From Pseudoalteromonas prydzensis (GTDB taxonomy: Bacteria; Pseudomonadota; Gammaproteobacteria; Enterobacterales; Alteromonadaceae), in assembly GCF_011050055.1 (NCBI RefSeq), contig NZ_DRGM01000128.1:44850-108849 (forward strand): a stretch of 64,000 nucleotides of DNA, in the 5' to 3' direction. The notes beneath the pieces are model-generated. The model made no database searches, had not been told where the DNA came from, and worked only from the letters and a program-made list of their open reading frames with translations. This document shows, in pieces, positions 28,784 to 36,587 of the stretch. The stretch's first letter is position 1; each line of letters begins with the position of its first letter. The position numbers and the translations under genes were made by a program.

Positions 28784-29006
28784 TACCCAACCATATTGAC
28801 TCTATTCTTATTTAGCCTGAACTCTGATTAAGATGTTTACTAATATATTGATTATCCAGAGCTCAGGTTATTCACACCGTTAATCCATTCTTTTTATGAG
28901 TATATTTCAGGTCTTTAGAAGTAGTCGGAATGTAATTATAAAGAATTGATTTTTATTATTTTTCTAAAACAAATATATTGATATTCGTTAAAGTTATATA
29001 AAATAT

Positions 29007-29018
29007 ATTGTATACAAT
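29007..29018. promoter_or_regulatory. GntR-type operator ahead of the collagenase gene
   Basis: ATTGTATACAAT, a perfect 12-bp palindrome, 77 bp upstream of the collagenase ATG. It is identical to the core of boxes upstream of the hydroxyproline genes (51590) and the Oar-like receptor (59701). The rest of 28784-29094 is AT-rich and has no gene. Confidence 0.65.
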
Positions 29019-29094
29019 GATAAATAAATGTTACAAACTATACTCTCAATAACCCGTTCTGGATTGAGATAATAAAAATTATCGAAGGTAAATT

Positions 29095-31869
29095 ATGAAA
29101 ATTAATACATTGATTCTGGCGCTACCGATACTTGGAGCAAGTACAATGGCGCTTGCAAACACCACTAATGAGCGTTTGTTTACGCCACAAACAGCGATTG
29201 TCGATCGTGCTCATCATCATGGTGTTGAGCTCCACCATAATGACAAAGCCCCCATTGCCCAGTTACAAACACAACCGCAACAATTAAGTAATGTGATGAT
29301 GCGTAGTCAAGCAGCCACAGTGAGCTGTGACTTAACTGCACTTGCTAATGCTAGTACTAGCAGCATTATTACTGAGCTTAAAAGCCAGGGAACTAATTGT
29401 GTTAATCAGCTATTTAGCGCCCCTGCGTCAATTCAGGGGCAAGTGTTTAGCTCTGATAATATGTATGCCGTAGCCAATCATGCTAAGTCGCTCTCACAGA
29501 CTTACGCTGGCGGCGGGGATATTGAGCTAGAGGCGCTATTTTTATACTTACGCGCGGGTTTTTATGTTGAATTTTATAACGATAGTGTAAGTTTTAGTAC
29601 ATGGGTAACGCCCGCAGTTATTGGTGCAATTGATGCCTTTGTAAACAATAGCCACTTTTATGATGACAATGATGGTCATGGTAAAACACTTTCTGAAGTC
29701 ATCATTACCATGGATAGCGCAGAGCAACAGCATCGTTATTTGAATGTTGTTAAGCAATGGCTAACCCGATTTAATGAAAGCTACGCAGCAAAATGGAATA
29801 TGCGCAGCGCTGTAAATGGTATTTTTACTTTGCTTTACCGCGGGCAGTGGAATGATGCATTCGTAACTGCAATTGGCACAGATAACGATCTCGTCGCTAA
29901 GCTCAGTGCATTTACTCAAAAGCAGTGGATGATTGGATCTGATGCACAGTATTTAATTGTTAATGCGGCCAGTGAACTTGCAAGATTAAAACAGTATTCA
30001 GGCACCGCGATACAAACCAGTGTGGATAATGGCTTAAAGGCAATTTTTAGCACCTATAGCAGCTTTGGTTATGGTGATGCGGTATGGCTTGCAGCAGCAG
30101 ATTCAGTAAGCTACTACGCTGATTGTAATGATTATGGTATATGTGGCTTTGTTGATGATTTAATTGCACAAGCCTTATCTCAAAGTTATAGCTGTAGCAG
30201 TACTATTAAAATTCGCTCACAAAACATGACCGCAATTCAGCATGCAGCAGCGTGTGATGCAATGGGCGCTGAAGAGGGGTTATTTCATAATAAACTGGCG
30301 ACCAATAATACCCCTGTTGCGGATGATAACAACAGCTTCTTACAAGTTAATATTTTCGATAGCAGTGACGATTACGGTAAATATGCGGGAGCTATATTTG
30401 GTATTGATACCAATAATGGTGGGATGTATTTAGAAGGTAATCCTGCGATAGTAGGTAATCAAGCAAACTTTATTGCCTATGAAGCAAGTTATGCCAACGC
30501 AGAGCATTATGTATGGAATTTAGAACACGAATATGTGCATTATCTAGATGGTCGTTTCGATTTATATGGAAATTTTAACTCACCCACTGAAGATATTGTC
30601 TGGTGGTCAGAAGGTATTGCAGAATACGTTGCTAATTTAAATAACAATGATGCAGCAAAAGCAACTATTAGTGATGGCTCACGATTTACATTAGCGCAAA
30701 TTTTTGCCACTACTTATGATGGTTTTGATCAAGATCGAATTTACCGTTGGGGTTATTTAGCTGTACGTTTTATGTTTGAACGCCATAACGATGAAGTAAA
30801 TGCCATGCTTGCTCATACTCGAGTGGGTGATTGGAGTGCTTATAAGGCTAAAACAGACCAATGGGCTAATAGTTACGAGAATGAATTTGTACAATGGTGC
30901 GATGATTTAGTTGCGGGTACACCAACCAATAGTGCGCCAACAGCGCAAATAAATGGCCCTTACTCCGGTGTACAAAACAATGAAATAAGCTTTACCAGCA
31001 GCGGCAGTATAGATAGTGATGGTTCTATTGCAAGTTATCAATGGGACTTTGGTGATGGCAGTACATCTAATGAAGCAAACCCTCTTCATACTTATGCCAG
31101 TGCCGGAGAATACAGCGTTGGTTTAACGGTAGTTGATAACGAAGGTGCCAGTACATCGGTGACGACAACCGCGAGTATCGATCAAGACAGCAGTGGTGAA
31201 GATGACGTACTTCAAAATGGTCAATCAATTAGTGTGAGTGGCCAGCAGGATGAACTGCAGTACTTCACTTTCGAAGTGTCGCAAGGCGCAAGTGAGCTCA
31301 TGTTTAACATTGCTGGCGGCACAGGTGATGCAGATTTATATGTGAGTTATGAAGCCACACCTAGTGAAGCTGTTTACGATTGCCGCCCTTATCTTGGTGG
31401 CAATAATGAGCAATGTGTTATTGAACCAGCCCAACAAGGCACATATCAAATAATGTTACGCGGTTATAATGCGTTTGATAATGTTCAGCTAACAGCATCG
31501 TTTACGCAAGCAACCGCTAATGTGCCAGACGTATGCGCTACTCAAGGGAGTCGCAGCAATGGCCGTTTAAATGATGGCGAAGTGATTTGCTTAGGTAATA
31601 GCGGTCCGATGTGGTTTAGCATTGCTGATGTGCAAAGCCAAAATGGGATTGCTATAACCAGCGCTAATGGTAGTGGTGATGTCAGCTTAAGTTATGCCGC
31701 CAGTGGTTGGCCAAATGGTAGTAATGAAATCGCTCATTCGAATAATAGTGGCAATGGCGAATGTATTTATATTTCTGCTCAAAATGAATACTGGGGTTAT
31801 TTAAAAGTCGCAGGAAATAGTAATGGCGCAAGCTTGGTAGTTGATTTTAATAGCCAAGGCTGTCGTTAA
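29095..31869 (+). CDS. Secreted M9-family collagenase with PKD and PPC domains
   Basis: A 924-residue secreted metalloprotease. A signal peptide (MKINTLILALPILGASTMALA) leads into the M9 N-terminal region. The zinc site is HEYVH at 478-482 with the third ligand Glu506 (WWSEGIAEYV). A PKD domain (FTSSGSIDSDGSIASYQWDF) runs from about 613 to 700, followed by a PPC domain (YFTFEVSQGASELMF, GDADLYVSY) and a C-terminal beta-sandwich-like tail. M9 enzymes of Vibrio and Pseudoalteromonas degrade native collagen; PKD and PPC domains help bind it. An ATTGTATACAAT box lies 77 bp upstream and a terminator follows. Confidence 0.9.
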   Translation: MKINTLILALPILGASTMALANTTNERLFTPQTAIVDRAHHHGVELHHNDKAPIAQLQTQPQQLSNVMMRSQAATVSCDLTALANASTSSIITELKSQGTNCVNQLFSAPASIQGQVFSSDNMYAVANHAKSLSQTYAGGGDIELEALFLYLRAGFYVEFYNDSVSFSTWVTPAVIGAIDAFVNNSHFYDDNDGHGKTLSEVIITMDSAEQQHRYLNVVKQWLTRFNESYAAKWNMRSAVNGIFTLLYRGQWNDAFVTAIGTDNDLVAKLSAFTQKQWMIGSDAQYLIVNAASELARLKQYSGTAIQTSVDNGLKAIFSTYSSFGYGDAVWLAAADSVSYYADCNDYGICGFVDDLIAQALSQSYSCSSTIKIRSQNMTAIQHAAACDAMGAEEGLFHNKLATNNTPVADDNNSFLQVNIFDSSDDYGKYAGAIFGIDTNNGGMYLEGNPAIVGNQANFIAYEASYANAEHYVWNLEHEYVHYLDGRFDLYGNFNSPTEDIVWWSEGIAEYVANLNNNDAAKATISDGSRFTLAQIFATTYDGFDQDRIYRWGYLAVRFMFERHNDEVNAMLAHTRVGDWSAYKAKTDQWANSYENEFVQWCDDLVAGTPTNSAPTAQINGPYSGVQNNEISFTSSGSIDSDGSIASYQWDFGDGSTSNEANPLHTYASAGEYSVGLTVVDNEGASTSVTTTASIDQDSSGEDDVLQNGQSISVSGQQDELQYFTFEVSQGASELMFNIAGGTGDADLYVSYEATPSEAVYDCRPYLGGNNEQCVIEPAQQGTYQIMLRGYNAFDNVQLTASFTQATANVPDVCATQGSRSNGRLNDGEVICLGNSGPMWFSIADVQSQNGIAITSANGSGDVSLSYAASGWPNGSNEIAHSNNSGNGECIYISAQNEYWGYLKVAGNSNGASLVVDFNSQGCR

Positions 31870-31905
31870 TAACACTTTATTTTAAGGAATAAAATTCCTA
31901 CCCTA

Positions 31906-31930
31906 AGCCCATGAAAATGGGCTTTTTTTG
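31906..31930 (+). terminator. Terminator after the collagenase gene
   Basis: AGCCCAT-GAAA-ATGGGCT stem-loop followed by a T run (31906-31930), separating it from the convergent iron operon. Confidence 0.85.
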
Positions 31931-32947
31931 TTAATCTTCGCGCTTATAGACAGCTAACGGGTGAGAGGTACTTAAAGAGACATGTACTTTATCGCCAGGG
32001 CTGACTACTACCTCATGACTTACTCGGCTTGTCACAACGGTTTTGCAGCTAAGTTCTACCGCACATAAGCGGCTGCCACCTTCAAAGCGCACCCATACAA
32101 CTACACCATTATTGCCAATTTCGCCTTGCACTAGCATCACATCGTCAGGGCGCAGTAACACGTCTACGTCACCTTGCTGGCAATCAACGCCGTGAGCGGG
32201 TACATTGCCAATTGCAGTGGTTGCTTGGTGATTTGCAAACTGACCGCGAATAAAACTTGCTTCACCTAAAAAGCGCGCAACAAAGCGGTTATTAGGAATG
32301 CTAAAACAACGCTCAGGAGTATCAATTTGTTGGATTTTACCGCCATCGAGCACACCCACACTATCGCCTACTGACAGGGCTTCTTCTTGATCATGAGTGA
32401 CCCAAATTGCCGGTACGCCCGCTTTTTTAAGCGCATTGCGGATATCCCAGCGCAGCATATCTTTGAGTGCCGCATCAAGGTTTGAAAGTGGCTCATCAAG
32501 TAATACAAAGTCAGGCTGATGGGCAAGGGTGCGCGCAAGGGCGACGCGTTGTTTTTGTCCGCCTGAAAGGGTGGCCGGCTTTTTATTACGAAATGCCTCA
32601 AGACCAAGTAAGGTGATCCAATGATCAGCAATAGCGGTGTCTTTTAAGCGAAAGCAAATGTTTTGCTCAACAGTTAAATGAGGAAATAATGCAAAGTCTT
32701 GAAATACCATACCGACACTACGTTTTTCAGGAGGGACTGTAAGCTTTGGCGTTGCACGCCATTTGCCTAAGTTTATTTCCCCTGCACTGATCGGAATAAG
32801 CCCAGCGAGAGCTTGCAAAATAGTACTTTTCCCACAGCCTGTAGGGCCTACAAGCATGAGTATTTCACTTTCACCAAGCGCCAAGTTTAGATCGCTTACT
32901 ACACGGTTACTGCCATAATCTATAGACAACTGGCTTACAGATAGCAT
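31931..32947 (-). CDS. fbpC: Iron(III) ABC transporter ATP-binding protein (FbpC type)
   Basis: A 338-residue ATPase that powers ferric iron import. Walker A is GPTGCGKST, the signature is LSGGQKQRVALARTLA, Walker B is FVLLDEPLSNLDA, and a TOBE-like C-terminal domain covers about residues 240-335. It is the last gene of an operon with the permease (14-bp gap), the binding protein and a periplasmic protein, all behind a Fur-box match at 36338. A sulfate or polyamine ATPase is a weaker alternative. Confidence 0.88.
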   Translation of the reverse strand: MLSVSQLSIDYGSNRVVSDLNLALGESEILMLVGPTGCGKSTILQALAGLIPISAGEINLGKWRATPKLTVPPEKRSVGMVFQDFALFPHLTVEQNICFRLKDTAIADHWITLLGLEAFRNKKPATLSGGQKQRVALARTLAHQPDFVLLDEPLSNLDAALKDMLRWDIRNALKKAGVPAIWVTHDQEEALSVGDSVGVLDGGKIQQIDTPERCFSIPNNRFVARFLGEASFIRGQFANHQATTAIGNVPAHGVDCQQGDVDVLLRPDDVMLVQGEIGNNGVVVWVRFEGGSRLCAVELSCKTVVTSRVSHEVVVSPGDKVHVSLSTSHPLAVYKRED

Positions 32948-32961
32948 TTGTATTTAAATCC

Positions 32962-34461
32962 TCAATGTTCGGGTTGGTTACGTTTTTCGCCAGACATCAT
33001 AATAGCTAAACCGCACGCAGAGATCAGTACTAATAATAACCCTGGAATAGCGGCACGGCCAAAATAGCCCGCTTCGTAAACACGCCATAAATAAGTCGAT
33101 AGTGTTTCAAAGCCGGTTGGGCCAAGTAATAACGTGGCTTCTAATTCACGCATTGATTCTAAAAACACTAAAGCAGCGCCTGCGATGATGCCGCGCATCG
33201 TCAATGGCAAGGTAATACGGGTAAAAGCCTCGCGAGGGCTGGCACCGAGGACCCGTGCAGATTTAACTAAACTAGGGTCAAGGTGTTCGGTGCTGGTACG
33301 TACTGAGCCAACCGCTAAAGGTAAAAAGCGCAGCATATAGGCAATAATTAACAACCCTAAGGTTTGATATAAAAATGGCAGTTGCAGGCCGCCATACACT
33401 AAGGCAGTACCCATCACTATGCCTGGAATACCAAAGCCAAAGTAAGTGACCCGCTCCATCATTCGACCGGCTTTACCACTGAGTGCGGCATGCGCCACAG
33501 GTATTGCGACTATGACAGCCACCACGGCAGCGATAGCCGATGCATACGCTGAATGCCATGCAATACTAAAATCAAATGAGCTAAAGCCATCGCGAGCGAG
33601 CCACAGTGAAAATATCGTCAGTGGTAAGCCGATAGCTAACAATAAAACCGGCGCAAAGGTCGCAAACATGGCGCCGAGTTGCCATTTGTTAGGGAATAAC
33701 ATTAACGCTCGGCCGTGGCGTTCGCTGGCGGTTTTAATTTGTGATTCAATCAGCAGTAAAAAGCCAACGATCACCAATAATTGTAACGACAACATGGCTG
33801 CGCGACTTAATTCAAAGGAATTGTACTCAACATAAATAACTCGAGTGAAGGTATCAAGGCGCATCATCGCTGGCGTACCAAAGTCTGACAACGTATACAG
33901 CGCAACCAACAGTGAACCTGCGGCAATACCATTTACCACCCGTGGTAAAATAACTTTAAACACACTTTGCGTCATCGACATACCGAGCGTACGGGCTGCA
34001 TTAACCATGCTTGCATCAAGGCTGAGTAAAGACGAGCGGGTGGTCATCATTACAAATGGAAAGGTGTAAAGCGTCATCACAATTGCGGCGCCGCTGAGAC
34101 CATCCATCGAGGGCAGTTCAATACCGAGTAGGTTATGGATTTCCCCCCCAGAGCCAAAAGCGGCATAAAGGGTAAAGGCGCCAATATAACTGGGGATAGC
34201 TAAAGGGGCTGCAAAAAACACCAGCCACAGCTTTTTAAAAGGCAAATGGACATACGCACTAATAAAAGCCAGCGGTACTCCGATCAAAATAGAGCCAATA
34301 ACGGTGAGTACCATTAATGACAGTGTATTGCTGAGAATTTTTAAATTATGGCTATCAAACAAAGAGCTGGCATCAGTGGCCAGCGTAATTAAAATAACAA
34401 TAGGGGTTAACGTAATGAGCGCTGCAAGCAGCGCCATTGGATAAGAAGGGGGTAGTCGCAT
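32962..34461 (-). CDS. fbpB: Iron(III) ABC transporter permease (FbpB type)
   Basis: A 499-residue inner-membrane protein with two repeated FbpB-like permease modules of about six segments each, the usual architecture for FbpB/HitB. Two ABC-permease EAA-like loops are visible: NAARTLGMSMTQSVFKVILPRV and KSARVLGASPREAFTRITLP. Its ATG overlaps the stop of the binding-protein gene by one base, so translation is coupled. Iron as substrate is supported by the Fur box and the family pattern. Confidence 0.88.
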   Translation of the reverse strand: MRLPPSYPMALLAALITLTPIVILITLATDASSLFDSHNLKILSNTLSLMVLTVIGSILIGVPLAFISAYVHLPFKKLWLVFFAAPLAIPSYIGAFTLYAAFGSGGEIHNLLGIELPSMDGLSGAAIVMTLYTFPFVMMTTRSSLLSLDASMVNAARTLGMSMTQSVFKVILPRVVNGIAAGSLLVALYTLSDFGTPAMMRLDTFTRVIYVEYNSFELSRAAMLSLQLLVIVGFLLLIESQIKTASERHGRALMLFPNKWQLGAMFATFAPVLLLAIGLPLTIFSLWLARDGFSSFDFSIAWHSAYASAIAAVVAVIVAIPVAHAALSGKAGRMMERVTYFGFGIPGIVMGTALVYGGLQLPFLYQTLGLLIIAYMLRFLPLAVGSVRTSTEHLDPSLVKSARVLGASPREAFTRITLPLTMRGIIAGAALVFLESMRELEATLLLGPTGFETLSTYLWRVYEAGYFGRAAIPGLLLVLISACGLAIMMSGEKRNQPEH

Positions 34462-35501
34462 TACAGTACGCCGTTATTACGCATCAAATTAATCGTTGGC
34501 CGTAAATCAGCGAGCTGAGTTAAGTCTATCTTAGGTGGCGAGATACTGCTCAAAGCAGGTAACCCCTCTGGTAATGCTACACCATTAACTAGTGGGATCT
34601 CATACGCTTCACGGGCTAAATAACCTTGCACTTCAGTGCTTAATAAGTAGCGCATAAAGTTAGTCGCAAGTGGATCGTCGCTTAGCGCTAAAATGCCCGA
34701 AGCATTGACTAAACATCCAGCATCTTGCTCGGTAAACGCTAAATCAAGCTTAGCATCAGGTTTGCCTGATTTTAAACGCAGCGTGTAATAATGATTTGCA
34801 AAACCAATATCCACTTCACCGCGTTCAACCGCCATCACTACACCTAATTCGCCGGCGTAGGTTTTAGCGCGTTTTTTAACTTTTTTCAGCCACTTCGCTG
34901 TTTTATCGTCACCTTCGAGAATACGCATTGCGGTGACAAATGATTGAAACGATGCGTAGGCAGGCGCCCAACCAATACTTAAGTCGCTGTCAGCAATTTC
35001 CATAATACTGGTTGGAATTTGCTCTTTTGTTAAACGTGACGTGTTATACGGTAAAGTACGAATACGGCCTGTTATAGGAGCCCAATCTTTATAGCGAAAT
35101 TGTGGCTGTAACTGTGCTGATAAATCACTAGGCATTGGTTGTGCAAGGCCTGCATCAGAAACCAAGCCAATCGCACCAGAATCAACAGCCCAAAATAAAT
35201 CGGCTCTGCGAACGCCGGCTTTTGCTTCAGCGACAATAGTATTTGCTAACGCAGCCGTAGGACCGCGACGAATACCCAGTTTAAAATCAGGGTTCTTTTT
35301 CTCAATTGCTTGTAGCACATTTTCGTATAACCCCCCTTCACCACGACCTAAATAAAGGGTCAGCTCACCTTTTAGCTTGGGTAAGTCATCCACAGAAACA
35401 GGGTTCGCAATGCTGGCTGCTAGTGCGCGAGACAAAGGCAATGGTAATGTACCAATTGCCCCAAACGCAGCTAGGCCTTGGATAAAGGTCCTACGTTTCA
35501 C
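34461..35501 (-). CDS. Iron(III) ABC transporter substrate-binding protein with Tat-like signal
   Basis: A 346-residue periplasmic binding protein of the FbpA/FutA group (LTLYLGRGEGGLYENVLQAIE, LPYNTSRLTKEQIP, VERGEVDIGFANHYY). The N-terminus KRRTFIQGLAAFGA is a twin-arginine signal, so it is probably exported folded, as for cyanobacterial FutA2. The start sits directly after the 270-residue protein, with 0-bp spacing. Ferric iron is the likely ligand, given the permease partner and Fur box. Confidence 0.85.
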   Translation of the reverse strand: MKRRTFIQGLAAFGAIGTLPLPLSRALAASIANPVSVDDLPKLKGELTLYLGRGEGGLYENVLQAIEKKNPDFKLGIRRGPTAALANTIVAEAKAGVRRADLFWAVDSGAIGLVSDAGLAQPMPSDLSAQLQPQFRYKDWAPITGRIRTLPYNTSRLTKEQIPTSIMEIADSDLSIGWAPAYASFQSFVTAMRILEGDDKTAKWLKKVKKRAKTYAGELGVVMAVERGEVDIGFANHYYTLRLKSGKPDAKLDLAFTEQDAGCLVNASGILALSDDPLATNFMRYLLSTEVQGYLAREAYEIPLVNGVALPEGLPALSSISPPKIDLTQLADLRPTINLMRNNGVL

Positions 35502-36314
35502 TTAAAATACATCCTTACGTGCTTTCTCGGCTTTCTCGAGTAATACTTTTGCGCGGTCTAATTTAGTGTGCATGTCAGTTATCACATCGCGTACTTCATC
35601 AACGCTTTTGTTATCGGCAATTGCTTTAGGTAGCGTCACGTTAAAGTCTTTTTCTAGTACTTCAACAAGTTTTGCATCTTGCTCGATGAGCGTACCTTCA
35701 ACACCTTCAAACAAGTGCAGATAAGTATCGTGAACAATGTTGGTGGCTTCATCGCTTAAGCGCTCTGCATATTTGGCAACAACACGGTCAAGTTTATGTT
35801 TAATTTCATCAATCGTGGCACTTTGAGTCATACCGGCTGTTGCGGTCGCTTTTACGTTTGCGAGCAAGCCTTTTTGTTGGAATTGCGCAGCTAGTTTAAC
35901 AGCGCCAAGGCCTTGCCACAATGCGGCATTCATAGCAGCTTGTTGCTTACGAGCGTCGCTCGCTGGCTTGTTGTTATCAATGGCCATTTTTACGCCGTAA
36001 ATACCTTGCCAGATAGAGGCGTATACAGGTACGTAATTTGTTTCAATTGCGCTGTGGAATTTAACTGATTCCCAATATTCAATTAGGTCGTCGCTTTTAA
36101 CGGCCTTAGCGCCTTTGCTTTCGTAGTCACTGACCATGGTATCGACTTTGCCGATCATCCATTCAACTTCTTCAGAGTAATCTTTAATATTTGCTTGTAG
36201 GTGATTTACATGTTCGCCAATTGGGCCATTTGCCAATACAGGTTGTGCAACAAATGTTGACATTAAAAGAAGGCTGACACCTAAAGTTGTAGCTGATTTG
36301 AATACTGCTTTCAT
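35502..36314 (-). CDS. Periplasmic helical protein of unknown function, first gene of the iron operon
   Basis: I do not recognise a family for this 270-residue protein. It has a signal peptide (cut around AQPVLA-NG, residue 29) and the mature part is almost entirely helical with charged, coiled-coil-like stretches (DEIKHKLDRVVAKYAERLSDEA, DMHTKLDRAKVLLEKAEKA). It heads the FbpABC operon, directly behind a Fur-box match 24 bp upstream of its ATG, and its stop abuts the binding-protein gene. A role in capturing or delivering iron to the binding protein is an inference. Glu/His-rich helical bundles of the imelysin or EfeO kind are a possible but unproven comparison. Confidence 0.7.
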   Translation of the reverse strand: MKAVFKSATTLGVSLLLMSTFVAQPVLANGPIGEHVNHLQANIKDYSEEVEWMIGKVDTMVSDYESKGAKAVKSDDLIEYWESVKFHSAIETNYVPVYASIWQGIYGVKMAIDNNKPASDARKQQAAMNAALWQGLGAVKLAAQFQQKGLLANVKATATAGMTQSATIDEIKHKLDRVVAKYAERLSDEATNIVHDTYLHLFEGVEGTLIEQDAKLVEVLEKDFNVTLPKAIADNKSVDEVRDVITDMHTKLDRAKVLLEKAEKARKDVF

Positions 36315-36337
36315 AACTGAGGATCCGAAAGGTAATT

Positions 36338-36356
36338 GTAAATGATAGCCATTATC
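36338..36356. promoter_or_regulatory. Fur box of the iron operon
   Basis: GTAAATGATAGCCATTATC matches the 19-bp Fur consensus GATAATGATAATCATTATC at 15 positions. It lies 24 bp upstream of the operon's first ATG. Confidence 0.8.
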
Positions 36357-36587
36357 ATATCGATAAAAATGATTAAAAGCAATATACCTAAATTTACACT
36401 TAAAATCCTATTTTTTCTATATTAATAAATAGCTTAATGAAAGTAGCGAGGTACTTGGGTTGGGTTTAGATGTGCAGTTGTTGATATATTGAACAAAAGT
36501 AACAAAATAATACACTTATTTTTTAATTAATGCGCAAGTAAGTAAACGTTTTAAGCTAGTTCTCATAACTTAAAACGTTTTATAATT

